Origin: Chryseobacterium taeanense
Lineage (GTDB): Bacteria > Bacteroidota > Bacteroidia > Flavobacteriales > Weeksellaceae
Assembly: GCF_900099685.1 (NCBI RefSeq)
Contig: NZ_FNDW01000008.1
Span: forward strand, 62,001 to 126,000
DNA: 64,000 nt
Direction: 5' to 3'
Positions 16,563-25,001 of the stretch are shown in pieces. A model generated the notes under the pieces. The model worked only from the letters and a program-made list of their open reading frames with translations. It did not search any database and was not told the origin of the DNA. The position numbers were made by a program, and so were the translations under genes. The stretch's first letter is position 1; each line of letters opens with the position of its first letter.

Positions 16563-18251
16563 TTATTTTTTAGCCTGAATTTCTTTCTTGCCGCTTTGTA
16601 AAATCTTTTCTAAAATTCTTAACGTAATAAGATATGTAGGTTTTACTCCGGTAAGTCCCAAACCACCTGAAGAAAGCGTGCTCCCTGTTTCCAGAGGGTT
16701 ATCCGAAGCGTAATACGCGTACATCACAAACAGATCTGGTGAAATATGATGTCTGATCTTAGATGCTACCTGAATAGCCTTCTGATAATGTGCGCCTTCC
16801 ATTTCCAGCCCGATTGCTTTCCAGGAAGTCTTCATAAAATAAGAAAGGATATCCCTGTTCTGAAGTGATGTTCCCAAAACGGTAATCATTGGTCCTTCAA
16901 AAGCCTGTAGTTCGTCATCTTTGAAATCTTCCAGTTTTAAGGCATTTTCAAAAGGATAATTATCTGCTGTTCCTTCAAAAATATGTGATGTCGGAATCAT
17001 GATATCCCCTTTTCCGCCGGCAAGAATTCCTGCTTTACCCATGATAGAGACCGATTTTACTTTCATCATATACACTTCACCTTTATGTTCAAAAGGTCTC
17101 AGTAATTCATCCATCACTTCAAAAGCCTGTTCCCCGAACGCATAGTCGAAAACCATAATCACATCATCTCCTCCGAATTTAATGTCCTGAAACGGCGTAT
17201 TTTTGAGATTGGTTTTGCTGAGGTCAATGATCTGCACATCGATATTACTTCCGCTTTTATCATTAATATAGATCATCCCCTGATCCAAAGCGTATTTCGA
17301 AACTTTATCACGAAGCTCTTTCTTATCCGAAATTTCTCCGTACATTTTATAATCGACCTGATGATCTTTTTTCTTCAGCGCCTCGTTGGCATACAACATA
17401 TTTTTCACTGAATGCATATTGGCCGAAATAATATGAAGCGGACGCATATGAAGATCATTTTCAAATAAAACCTCCTTCACTTTATGAGCCCATTTTTCAC
17501 CGAAATAGTGATGCCCTACTCTTTCTTTTAAGATCGCACTAAAATGAATTTCGCGTTCTCTCGTCTGTTTTGCATCTTCAAGGCTTACTTTCCCGAGGTT
17601 GTAGATGATTTTAAACAAACGATCCGGATTACTGTCGTCGCCGAATGTATTATATGCGTTCAATGTTTCATCAAACGTTCTTCCTATTAAAGAAGAAAGA
17701 TGAATCAGGGCAACTTCTTTTTCCTTTCTGCTGAATTTCTTTTCGCCCTTTACGACTTCCTCAATAATTTTGAAGGCGCGGGTCGGTTTCCAGTTTTCAT
17801 CCTGAATAAAAGCCAGGTTTCTGATTTTATCCGCTTCAATAAAAAGGAATGTTAAGTGGGTAAGAATATCATAAATTTCGGAACGTCCCAGAAGAACCTC
17901 AATATTCATCTGATGCTCATCGATCCTGTAGCAGTTTCTTCTTCTCTTTTTAGGTACAATCGGTTCGAAACTTCCTTTATCAAACCCTTCATCCGATGTA
18001 AGATGAATAAAAGCACATTCTTCAATTCCCTCAGGAAGTCTGTCTAATACGTACATCAAACCATCCAGCTCCAGTTTACTCGGCACATTCATGCTTCCGT
18101 AGATCTCCGGATTGATGCTTTTCAACAAACTTCTGATACTTTCTCCCGAAACACCGGCAGGTTTAAAAAAACCTCTGTAAAAGAGGTGTCTCATAGAGAT
18201 ATACAATCTTTCAATTGCTTCCGTTGTTTCTCTTGCTCTAGAATTTGTCAT
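16563..18251 (-). CDS. DUF6909-like protein with a nucleoside-phosphorylase-like C-terminal motif
   Basis: The start at 18251 (MTNSRARETTEAIERLYISM) is preferred over the upstream ATG at 18290, whose extra 13 residues look non-coding; this gives 562 residues. The N-terminus is a well conserved Flavobacteriia start that I associate with DUF6909 proteins. No signal peptide or membrane segment is seen. In the last third, ITVLGTSLQNRDILSYF and IGLEMEGAHYQKAIQVA resemble the ME-containing ribose-binding loop of purine nucleoside phosphorylases and AMP nucleosidases, and GKAGILAGGKGDIMIPTSH resembles their phosphate-binding loop. A nucleoside-related activity is a guess. Confidence 0.65.
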   Translation of the reverse strand: MTNSRARETTEAIERLYISMRHLFYRGFFKPAGVSGESIRSLLKSINPEIYGSMNVPSKLELDGLMYVLDRLPEGIEECAFIHLTSDEGFDKGSFEPIVPKKRRRNCYRIDEHQMNIEVLLGRSEIYDILTHLTFLFIEADKIRNLAFIQDENWKPTRAFKIIEEVVKGEKKFSRKEKEVALIHLSSLIGRTFDETLNAYNTFGDDSNPDRLFKIIYNLGKVSLEDAKQTREREIHFSAILKERVGHHYFGEKWAHKVKEVLFENDLHMRPLHIISANMHSVKNMLYANEALKKKDHQVDYKMYGEISDKKELRDKVSKYALDQGMIYINDKSGSNIDVQIIDLSKTNLKNTPFQDIKFGGDDVIMVFDYAFGEQAFEVMDELLRPFEHKGEVYMMKVKSVSIMGKAGILAGGKGDIMIPTSHIFEGTADNYPFENALKLEDFKDDELQAFEGPMITVLGTSLQNRDILSYFMKTSWKAIGLEMEGAHYQKAIQVASKIRHHISPDLFVMYAYYASDNPLETGSTLSSGGLGLTGVKPTYLITLRILEKILQSGKKEIQAKK

Positions 18252-18696
18252 AAAATAAATTTCACACAAATATACAAAATCTCCGCCCAATTTATTTTAA
18301 GTATCTTTTAATAAATGGTTTAACATAATACTTTTCGCCTTTGTATCCTAGAATAATTCACAAGGCTTCGGTCACCACAAGGAATTCAACTCTAAAACTC
18401 TTACACCCTTTCTATCAAAAGTTGGCTGAGCGGAGCCGAAGCCAAAACTCCGGCCTGGAAATCTTTCCCAAACCGGAGCTGTTGAATAAATCTTAAATTT
18501 TATTTTGGAATGGTTCACATCTGTGACACGATCCCACACGTACCTGTGGCACTGACCGGTTCGCCCGAGTGGCACTGACCGGACAGTACTGAGGACACGT
18601 CATCCCTCGGGTGAGTGACACACTGTCCTCCGAGCGAAGGAAACACCTTCCTTCGGACGAGGGACAAGGAAGCCTACGGACGACACCATTGATTTC
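18252..18696. other. Gene-free stretch with GC-rich, repeat-bearing DNA
   Basis: No credible gene. At 18427-18446 GCTGAGCGGAGCCGAAGC is a short inverted element of the kind scattered between Flavobacteriia genes; CTCCGG/CCGGAG (18450-18480) can also form a stem. From 18520 to 18690 base composition turns clearly GC-rich. GTGGCACTGACCGG occurs twice (18546-18559 and 18569-18582); GGACAGT pairs with ACTGTCC, and CCGAGCGAAGG nearly pairs with CCTTCCTTCGG. See the finding on this patch. Confidence 0.6.
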
Positions 18697-19434
18697 CTAT
18701 TCAACGGTTAACAATTTATCTAAAAGAGCGACTCTTGGCTCCTTTAGAAAAGCACTGTTCTTAGAAAACTGTGTCACTATTTCCAGATTGTAGGTACCTG
18801 ATGGTAATTCAGGAATTACGACCATAACTTCCGAAGGATTATTGGTGACGATATCGGAAGTGTCTACTTGGGTTCTTGTGTGTGTTGTGGCATTTACAAA
18901 ATAGATTCCCACCGAAGGATCTTCACCGGCGACTTTTATCTTGCTGCCCACAATCTTCAGGTTTCTGCCTGGTGTGAGAAGATCATTTACTGAACCACTC
19001 TTCACATCAGTTACCTGGAGAATCACAGCAGAAGATTCTGCCACGCTCAGGATTTCAACTTCAATATTGGGAATCTCCGCTCTCAGTTTTTCTCCCTGGT
19101 TAAACTGGAAGATAATGCTGTGTTTGTCTTTGTTAAACGTCTCAGACGCGCTGTCGAATACCCCGCGAATGGTGGTGCTTGCGGTAAAATACCCGGTATT
19201 CACTGAAAAGCCATCGCAAAGCTGATACGCCATTTCTTTTAGGAAGAGCTCAGTCGCATGCTCCATTGCCGAAGCGGAAACGTCTGCACCACCACGGCTG
19301 GCGGCAGCTTCACATATCTGCTTTACAGAAAGAGAACGCTCGCTTGCGGTGCGGGCAATGAAGTCATTGGGATTGTCTTTGGTTAAGGTGTTATCGTAGA
19401 GATACGCTTTGATTTTGTGGAGAATGTTTGCCAT
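18697..19434 (-). CDS. HU-like DNA-binding domain protein with C-terminal DUF4469 Ig-like domain
   Basis: The 245-residue protein starts with a Bacteroidota HU-like domain (about residues 1-120: IKAYLYDNTLTKDNPNDFIAR, then SVKQICEAAASRGGADVSAS), followed by an Ig-like DUF4469 domain (about 140-245, ending YNLEIVTQFSKNSAFLKEPR). This two-domain architecture is common in Bacteroidota and its role is not settled; it may organise or bind DNA. It lies downstream of the secreted protein at 19652, separated by a perfect 15-bp stem-loop. Confidence 0.8.
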   Translation of the reverse strand: MANILHKIKAYLYDNTLTKDNPNDFIARTASERSLSVKQICEAAASRGGADVSASAMEHATELFLKEMAYQLCDGFSVNTGYFTASTTIRGVFDSASETFNKDKHSIIFQFNQGEKLRAEIPNIEVEILSVAESSAVILQVTDVKSGSVNDLLTPGRNLKIVGSKIKVAGEDPSVGIYFVNATTHTRTQVDTSDIVTNNPSEVMVVIPELPSGTYNLEIVTQFSKNSAFLKEPRVALLDKLLTVE

Positions 19435-19471
19435 TGTTTTTGATTTTAAATGGTTGTTAAACTTGTTATTA

Positions 19472-19505
19472 AATCCTCATAGGTTTTTACAAACCTATGA
19501 GGATT
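19472..19505 (-). terminator. Perfect 15-bp stem-loop between two minus-strand genes
   Basis: AATCCTCATAGGTTT pairs with AAACCTATGAGGATT around TTAC. The T run after it is weak, so it could be a terminator for the gene ending at 19652, an mRNA-processing stem, or a mobile-repeat remnant. Confidence 0.55.
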
Positions 19506-19651
19506 AGGATTAATTAATGTAGTTGTCAGATTGTTAGTGATAGCCCCTGTCTCTTATATTTTAAAACTAGTAAGAGTGAGGGAACAGTCTCCTATTTCTA
19601 AATTTTGCTTAAACCGAACTCAGTTTAATACATATATAACGTAGGTATGAT

Positions 19652-20698
19652 TTAAAAAATCAAACTAGAAATAGAAATAACATCGGAAGCATCAATCAGA
19701 GTATCCGAAAATCCCGAGGATTTATAAACATAAAATGTGTAAGCACCAGCAGGTAAATTTATTGCCGATATAATAGGAGGCATTGAAATTCTTACATTTA
19801 CGGGAACAACAGCTGGAAGCCTTACACTTTTGAGCTGAATAATTTGATTTGAAGCATCTCTAATTTCAAAAGTAATTGATGTCATATTCCCAGTTGTTGA
19901 CCAACACGTTGCTGCTATATTAATATAAGCCAAACCTCCTGGGTGATTATATGGAATACTCCAAGACTTATTGGTACCACTCCCTACATTGGGAGCTAAA
20001 TTTTCAGCCACGACCTGTGCAGTGGGTGTGGAAGTACTTATTGTGACTACTTTTCCATTCGCATCTACTGCTAAGGCTTTACCGCTGGATACAGGGCTGG
20101 AAGATGTAAGATTATTAAATTTCATTCCAGAATCATTAGCAATACCAGATGTGATTTCAAATTTTTGTGTTGGGGAGGAAGTTCCTATCCCGACTCTATG
20201 ATTCGCTGCATCTACAGAAAGTGTTGTGCCATCTACTGAAAATCCATTCGTGGCTGTAGAAGTAAAAGCCAACGTATTACTCCCCTGTGTGACTGTAGTG
20301 TTTCCGGATAAAGAACCGCTTCCTTTGTAGATACCGCCTACTCCTGTCGTCAGATCTGAGTTGGTTACGCTACCGGTCATAATCTTCTGCCATGTGCTGC
20401 CATCAAAATAATAATATCCCGCAGCGGTAATGTTGGCAGTGGCACCAGTTGGGGATGAGTCAGCGGAGGTTGCATAGATGATAAGCCCTTTCTGGTTTGT
20501 TCCATAGACTCCTGCTGCTGTGGCAGTATGGATATTACTACCTGATAATTGCGGGATGATGAGTCCTTCGGGTTTGCTGCCGTCCGTGGTTTTGGCGGTG
20601 ATATCGAGGGTTGCTTTTGGGGAAGTATTATTAATCCCCACCTGAGCGAATGTTGTCATACTGAACAGCATCGCGGCGGCTGTAAATAAATGTTTCAT
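19652..20698 (-). CDS. Secreted Ser/Thr/Gly-rich surface-type protein
   Basis: The 348-residue protein has a signal peptide ending TTFAQ and the common Flavobacteriia start VGINNTSPKATLDI, usually found in secreted proteins with tail-fibre-like repeats. GYYYFDGSTWQKI and VDAANHRVGIGTSSPTQKFE are further blocks of this kind; the latter resembles the GIGTTSP segments of phage tail or adhesin domains. The C-terminal 120 residues look like a beta-sandwich (YTFYVYKSSGFSDTL). Function is unknown; adhesion or a surface display role is plausible. Confidence 0.75.
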   Translation of the reverse strand: MKHLFTAAAMLFSMTTFAQVGINNTSPKATLDITAKTTDGSKPEGLIIPQLSGSNIHTATAAGVYGTNQKGLIIYATSADSSPTGATANITAAGYYYFDGSTWQKIMTGSVTNSDLTTGVGGIYKGSGSLSGNTTVTQGSNTLAFTSTATNGFSVDGTTLSVDAANHRVGIGTSSPTQKFEITSGIANDSGMKFNNLTSSSPVSSGKALAVDANGKVVTISTSTPTAQVVAENLAPNVGSGTNKSWSIPYNHPGGLAYINIAATCWSTTGNMTSITFEIRDASNQIIQLKSVRLPAVVPVNVRISMPPIISAINLPAGAYTFYVYKSSGFSDTLIDASDVISISSLIF

Positions 20699-21323
20699 TG
20701 TTTTGTATTTATGTTGTTGTTATATTCTTAATTGTGAACACGAAGCCCACAAAGATTTTTTTTAATATGTTATGTTGTTAAGTTTCACAAAGGCGTTGCA
20801 CTTATAAGAGCTCGCTGGGTTTATCGTCACTTCGAGTAGATTTTGAAAAAATCGTATCGAGAAGTTTGCGAACTTGAGGATTAATTTCATTCTCGATACA
20901 TTTTTTCTTCACCTTGTTACGAAAAAACACTCGAATTGACGACGAGTCCAATACCCAAAATTTAGTTTCCTTACAACTCCGATTGTCATCCCGTAGGAAT
21001 CTGAGCCCGAATCTTTCCATGCTACTATTACCAGCTATGCCGAGATTCCTAGCGAAATGACAAAGACTTGTAAAACGCCGGTGACTGAGGTTCTCGAAGT
21101 CACATCCTCTGCATTAGGCGTTTCGCTTATTTTTAAACATCCAATTCACAATTGCAATCTGAAATACTTTGCTAAGATCCCTATGGGATGACAAACGAAG
21201 TGGCTCGTGAGTGAATAATGAGTGAATAGTGAATGATGAATCCTTATGTAAGAAAATCTTCGATTTTCAAAGTCTTATGTGTTCTATTTGTTTTCAAAGC
21301 TGTAACCTTATCTCTTATACGAC
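20699..21323. other. Gene-free stretch with a dispersed inverted-repeat element
   Basis: No credible gene: a 72-codon frame over the repeat is chance. The segment at 20825-20944 is a repeat element also found at 34107 (separate entry). The rest is low-complexity AT-rich sequence with short repeats such as GTGAGTGAATAATGAGTGAATAGTGAATGATGAA (about 21208-21240). Confidence 0.6.
20825..20944. repeat. Dispersed inverted repeat, copy 1
   Basis: Begins CGTCACTTCGAGTAGATTTT and ends CACTCGAATTGACGA, so its ends are inverted (CTTCGAGT/ACTCGAA); inside, TTTTGAAAAAATCGTATCGAGAA faces TTCTCGATACATTTTTTC. A second copy of about 115 bp lies at 34107-34222 with only small differences. Size and structure fit a BIME- or MITE-like non-coding element. 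Confidence 0.8.
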
Positions 21324-21866
21324 TTATGTGTTAAAAACTTTTGTGCCTGCAGGCGGAGGACGCACAAAGTGATTGATGATGATATTTGTAATTTGAAATG
21401 GATAAAACGCTCCGTTTATAAGCTCCTTTCTATCCCTACTTATTACTGCAAGCGCGAGAAATAAAGGTTTTATTATTTTATCAAGAAGCTTTACTGAAGA
21501 GTTTCCCGTAATCCCCAACATTGAGGTACGAGAAATGCGTCCGGGGTCATTACGGTTCCACGGACTTCCTGTATAGCAGACCTTATGGGCTGCAATATGG
21601 ACTGACTTTTGACTAGAAAATGATAAAGATGATCTCTTAAGAAAATCTTTGGACTTTTTAGCTGATGCAAAACCTTTATTCTGTTCAGAACCTGCAATAA
21701 AAACAGAGGTTTCTGAATAGACATACGAGTCTTCAGCTACGAAAATAATGGAATCTGCCGGTACAAACGAACCGGAATATGCTTTTGAAGGGATGAAAAT
21801 ATACCACCACACTACGCAAAAACGTAGTAATGGAGAAGGTTCATAGCTTTTCATCATTGTGTTCAT
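21324..21866 (-). CDS. Hypothetical protein downstream of a candidate invertible promoter
   Basis: The 180-residue protein has a hydrophobic N-terminal segment (LLRFCVVWWYIFIPS, about residues 13-27), perhaps an uncleaved signal anchor. ADSIIFVAEDSYVYSETSVF then looks like a beta-rich exported region. The remainder is basic and Ser-rich. I do not recognise the family. The start at 21866 lies 13 bp from a 29-bp inverted repeat that with its partner brackets a promoter-bearing 157-bp segment, suggesting on/off expression. I am only moderately sure that this frame is a real gene. Confidence 0.5.
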   Translation of the reverse strand: MNTMMKSYEPSPLLRFCVVWWYIFIPSKAYSGSFVPADSIIFVAEDSYVYSETSVFIAGSEQNKGFASAKKSKDFLKRSSLSFSSQKSVHIAAHKVCYTGSPWNRNDPGRISRTSMLGITGNSSVKLLDKIIKPLFLALAVISRDRKELINGAFYPFQITNIIINHFVRPPPAGTKVFNT

Positions 21867-21878
21867 ACGTGCTATTGT

Positions 21879-21907
21879 AAAAGTAGTCTTGGTTGGACTA
21901 CTATTTC
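21879..21907 (-). repeat. Left 29-bp inverted repeat of the candidate inverton
   Basis: On the minus strand it reads AGTAGTC-CAACCAA-GACTACT flanked by GAAAT and TTTT. It is exactly complementary to the right copy. Confidence 0.85.
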
Positions 21908-22028
21908 TAGGTAATGAACACTAGATCACAAATATATAAAATAAATCAGGAAAACTGTAGTGTAAGTTTGTACGGTTTTATGGTTTTTGTTGTCAATATG
22001 TAAGAAATTAGAAAATAAGAGGTTAGTA

Positions 22029-22059
22029 TTTGGCGGTGAAAATATTTTGTTTACATTTG
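22029..22059 (+). promoter_or_regulatory. Consensus promoter inside the candidate inverton
   Basis: TTTG at 22029-22032, 19 bp spacer, TACATTTG at 22052-22059: an exact match to the Bacteroidota -33/-7 layout. In this orientation it reads into the right repeat and then into the 3' side of a convergent gene. Confidence 0.75.
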
Positions 22060-22064
22060 TAGCT

Positions 22065-22093
22065 GAAATAGTAGTCCAACCAAGACTACTTTT
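22065..22093 (+). repeat. Right 29-bp inverted repeat of the candidate inverton
   Basis: Reads AGTAGTC-CAACCAA-GACTACT on the plus strand and is followed by a T run, so it could also act as a terminator for the promoter just upstream in this orientation. Confidence 0.85.
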
Positions 22094-22170
22094 TTTATGT
22101 CCTTATAAGAGCCGCTAAAAACCTCGAAACTAATACTATATTTTTTAACCTTTCGGGGGAAGTTTATGCA

Positions 22171-23967
22171 TCAGTTTCCGATACGTTTAATGGTACTTTT
22201 CTTCAAATTAATTTCAAAATGATCGGCAGGATCTCCATGAGAAAGGAGTGTGAGAATCTTAAAAACACTTTTCAGCTTCAGGGTCGTGGGATCGTTCCCT
22301 TTATATTTAAGAAAGAGCTTTTCAAGAATCTGATACTGCTGAAGCCTTTCGGCAGGTATATCTTTTTTAGCCAGCTCATCAGCCGACTGTAATTTATAGA
22401 GGTCGAAGAGCAGATCTTCCATGTTCCACTTTTTAAATGCTTCATTGTAGATACTTTTTTCTTTCTGCTTGTTTGTGTTCTTTACCAACAGCAACAGATC
22501 TTCACCGGTGAAACCTTTCGTTTTCTCAATAAAATCTTTGGGCCAGTCACCGGGAATCATTCTCAACCGTACCAATTCTTTCAGATGAAATAGCATAAAA
22601 TCGTGATAAGACGCTGATTTCAGAATGTCTTTATTCCAACTATCCTTTCTCTCTTCTTTCTGCAAGACTTCATATTCTTTTTCATACAGCGGAAACAGTT
22701 CATCGAAGCGGGGAACATCATTTAAAACTTTCGTCCGTACCTCCATTTTATCAGGAGATTGTATCGTAAGCACTTTATAGGCGGGAATGTAGGCCGCCAA
22801 TGACGGCACCTGCACATTCACCAGCATTTTGCTCCCGATTTTCCGTACCCCTGTGTCATTGATATGCATATGTCCCGCAAAATGAATCTGTAAGCCCGCC
22901 TCTGCAAAGGCTTTCGCCACCTCATCTTGCGGCACTCTTTCCATCTGCCATTTCTTTTCACCAAGCAGATTTTTGATGTCTTTTGTGGCTCCGTCATTGT
23001 AATCGATCATGGGATAATGCGTAAATGCGATCACTGTTTTACCATTCTTACGGGCTTCTTCCATCGTCTTTTTCACCCAATTTATAAGATGTTTTTTATG
23101 GGTAAGCACATTATTGTATCCGATGCCGGCTCCTTTATAATTTTCTGCATTGGCAGGATTTTCATGGGTATTCTTAGGGATGTACGTATTTCCGTCGATG
23201 GCCATCAGCCAAACACCTTGTACCGGTTCTACGACATAGCTCAGATCGGGAACCGGAAATCCTTCGGAAACATCGTACATTCTTTGGGTGTATGCCGCCT
23301 TCTGAAGAGCTTTTTCATAAGAATAATCCTTGAGTGAATATTGGGCAAAGGGCGTACTCCAGAACAGATTTTCTTTTTTGGGGTAAAAACCAAAGTTTTT
23401 CAGCTCATCAAGAATTTCAAGATATCCTGATTCTGCAATGTCTCTGGTGATGATCCTGTGATTGATCTTTCCGATATTGTCTTTACTGTAAATTCCGAGC
23501 GGATAACCATCCTGCCCAAGAAAATCGTCTTTCCCCGCATCCTTCCGGAATGGCCCTACCGGATCATGATTTCCCGTTGTTATATAAAATTCAATACCGT
23601 ATTTCTGGTGATACTGCTCAAGAATCTGATGCAGTCCGCGGAGATTGTATGCCTGTCCGTCATCTGAAAAATCACCGGGCATCGCGACAATCTCAATACC
23701 TTTTTCGGCAATATCATCCAATGCTTTCAGAAAGGCAAAATAGTTTTCATTGAAAATCCTGGTAGAATGCAGCTGTGCCTCCATGGTTCGGAGGATTGTT
23801 TTCTTTCCTGTTTTCGGATTGGTAATTCCTTTAAAATCATTATCGGAAAAGTTCCCATACAGATCCTGAAAATGCACATCCGACAGAAAAGCAATCTGCA
23901 CGGGTTTCTGCTGTGCCGAAAACAATGAGAAAATAAATATCAATAATGAAAATATTCCTTTATTCAT
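22171..23967 (-). CDS. Secreted metallophosphoesterase
   Basis: The 598-residue protein has a signal peptide (MNKGIFSLLIFIFSLFSAQQ) and the calcineurin-like metal motifs: SDVHF, GDFSDD, TGNHD, FTHYP and FAGHMHIND, in the usual order over residues 25-380. The C-terminal 220 residues are helical. Similar Bacteroidota enzymes cleave phosphodiesters or phosphomonoesters in the periplasm, for example to gain phosphate; the substrate is not clear. No other phosphate gene is adjacent. Confidence 0.88.
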   Translation of the reverse strand: MNKGIFSLLIFIFSLFSAQQKPVQIAFLSDVHFQDLYGNFSDNDFKGITNPKTGKKTILRTMEAQLHSTRIFNENYFAFLKALDDIAEKGIEIVAMPGDFSDDGQAYNLRGLHQILEQYHQKYGIEFYITTGNHDPVGPFRKDAGKDDFLGQDGYPLGIYSKDNIGKINHRIITRDIAESGYLEILDELKNFGFYPKKENLFWSTPFAQYSLKDYSYEKALQKAAYTQRMYDVSEGFPVPDLSYVVEPVQGVWLMAIDGNTYIPKNTHENPANAENYKGAGIGYNNVLTHKKHLINWVKKTMEEARKNGKTVIAFTHYPMIDYNDGATKDIKNLLGEKKWQMERVPQDEVAKAFAEAGLQIHFAGHMHINDTGVRKIGSKMLVNVQVPSLAAYIPAYKVLTIQSPDKMEVRTKVLNDVPRFDELFPLYEKEYEVLQKEERKDSWNKDILKSASYHDFMLFHLKELVRLRMIPGDWPKDFIEKTKGFTGEDLLLLVKNTNKQKEKSIYNEAFKKWNMEDLLFDLYKLQSADELAKKDIPAERLQQYQILEKLFLKYKGNDPTTLKLKSVFKILTLLSHGDPADHFEINLKKSTIKRIGN

Positions 23968-24040
23968 CTTAAAAAAGAACGAAGGTAAAGGAATATTTCA
24001 GGATTAGGTTGAATTGAATTTTAAATAATTGTGAAGGAAA

Positions 24041-24856
24041 CTATCGCCCCGCATACGTTTCAATGATATGCTCTGTTGCTTCTTTTAGTGTTTTCCCATT
24101 TTCCGGATGTTTTCCGAAGCTTGTAAAAAACTCTACCTGGTTATTGGTTTTATCGTACCAGACTTTATCATCTACCGTGAGTGTATCAGGTCTGGTGATC
24201 TTTTTAAGATAAGTGAAGTTTTCTTTATCCATCGGCACAACTTCTATCTGTGGCCCAAGGTAGCTGCTGTCTGTCGCCATATACCGGTCTTTATCCCAAT
24301 ACATAAAAGGTTTGTCTGTGGCGGGAGAATTCCAAACCGATGTAATTCCTAAAGGGTTTGTAGTTTTGGGATTTGAAAAAACGACACCGCCCGTAGCGAG
24401 GAGTAAAACAAAGGTCATTTCCAGAATTCCCATTTTGTTTTTTACCATGAAATCTTTTACAGGAGAAATAGTTGATTTATTAGTATTGGTAATATTAATA
24501 TATACATCAGTGCCGGGCTTTGGGCTTGACAATTCATTACCATCAACATTTACTTTTATTTCTGTAAAATGTGCCTCTTCATCCTTTTTAATAAATGTAT
24601 TTGAAAAGTCTGTAAAATTTTTGTAGCCTACATATTGGCTTAATTTATCCAACGTGTCCTTGTCCGGATTAACTTCCTTTTTTATACCCGTCACAAACGA
24701 GTCGTGATATCTGCTAAACGTTTTCTCATCAAGAAAAAGTTTAAAAGTTTCTAAATGTACTTTTAAATACATTGCCAAACCATTTTTTGAAGTCTTATCA
24801 GACTCTCTTTTAGCTTGTTCAAATACCTCAATAATTAATAGTTTTTTCTTGGACAT
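24041..24856 (-). CDS. Single-pass membrane protein, unknown; candidate target of the nearby response regulator
   Basis: The 271-residue protein has a cytosolic N-terminal part of about 140 residues, mostly helical (LAMYLKVHLETFKLFLDEKTFSRY, then LDKLSQYVGYKNFTDFSNTF), one membrane segment at about residues 143-163 and an outer domain of about 105 residues. The N-terminal helical region could bind DNA or protein but has no motif I can name. Its promoter (24879-24923) carries the palindrome TTACGG-N4-CCGTAA at the same spacing as the operon at 28202. Confidence 0.65.
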   Translation of the reverse strand: MSKKKLLIIEVFEQAKRESDKTSKNGLAMYLKVHLETFKLFLDEKTFSRYHDSFVTGIKKEVNPDKDTLDKLSQYVGYKNFTDFSNTFIKKDEEAHFTEIKVNVDGNELSSPKPGTDVYINITNTNKSTISPVKDFMVKNKMGILEMTFVLLLATGGVVFSNPKTTNPLGITSVWNSPATDKPFMYWDKDRYMATDSSYLGPQIEVVPMDKENFTYLKKITRPDTLTVDDKVWYDKTNNQVEFFTSFGKHPENGKTLKEATEHIIETYAGR

Positions 24857-24878
24857 AATTAGTTTTTTAAGGGTATTA

Positions 24879-24923
24879 CAAAATAAGTGATTTTATACCG
24901 TGTCGCATTACGGCTTTCCGTAA
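24879..24923 (-). promoter_or_regulatory. Palindromic activator-type site and -7 box, leftward gene
   Basis: TTACGGCTTTCCGTAA at 24908-24923 is a perfect palindrome around 4 bp. On the minus strand a -7-like box TTATTTTG lies at 24886-24879. The palindrome centre is 29.5 bp from the start of the -7 box, the same as at 28135. That would place it near -41 from transcription start, the usual place for a class II activator. Confidence 0.75.
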
Positions 24924-24954
24924 AGGTTTGTGTGCCCATTTTTGTGTCCATCGA

Positions 24955-25001
24955 TGTCCAAGTTTTGTCTAACACATGCGTCAACCTTTGTCGCATCTTT
25001 G
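24955..25001 (+). promoter_or_regulatory. Variant of the 17-bp regulatory element with a closer -7 box
   Basis: GCGTCAACCTTTGTCGC at 24978-24994 matches the WYL-linked element. Just upstream GTCCAAGTTTTGTC (24956-24969) is a second partial match. The -7 box CATCTTTG (24994-25001) starts 16 bp from the element start, 11 bp (about one helical turn) closer than in the other copies. Sequence after the box (CTTTGCTTCAGAAAT) resembles that after copy C (CTTTGACTCAGAAAT). Confidence 0.6.

Larger units (their letters stand above)
21879..22093. other. Candidate invertible promoter segment (inverton)
   Basis: Perfect 29-bp inverted repeats lie at 21879-21907 and 22065-22093, with 157 bp between them. 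Each repeat is itself a recombinase-site shape: AGTAGTC, a 7-bp asymmetric spacer CAACCAA, then GACTACT. The inside holds a full promoter, TTTG-N19-TACATTTG (22029-22059), pointing right, away from the only adjacent promoter-less gene on the left; flipping would point it at that gene. A weaker TATATTTG faces left. No recombinase gene is in the window. Confidence 0.65.

Noticed and set aside
18372..18575. 67-codon open frame on the minus strand
   Set aside because: It lies over the intergenic inverted element and the start of the GC-rich repeat patch, and its composition does not look like a protein.
20802..21020. 72-codon open frame on the minus strand
   Set aside because: It is the dispersed inverted repeat read as protein; the second copy at 34107 does not keep the frame.
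21879..22093. Pair of plain terminators
   Set aside because: The repeats are identical over 29 bp, including the asymmetric spacer, and in inverted order; terminators would not need that, though the right copy can also terminate.
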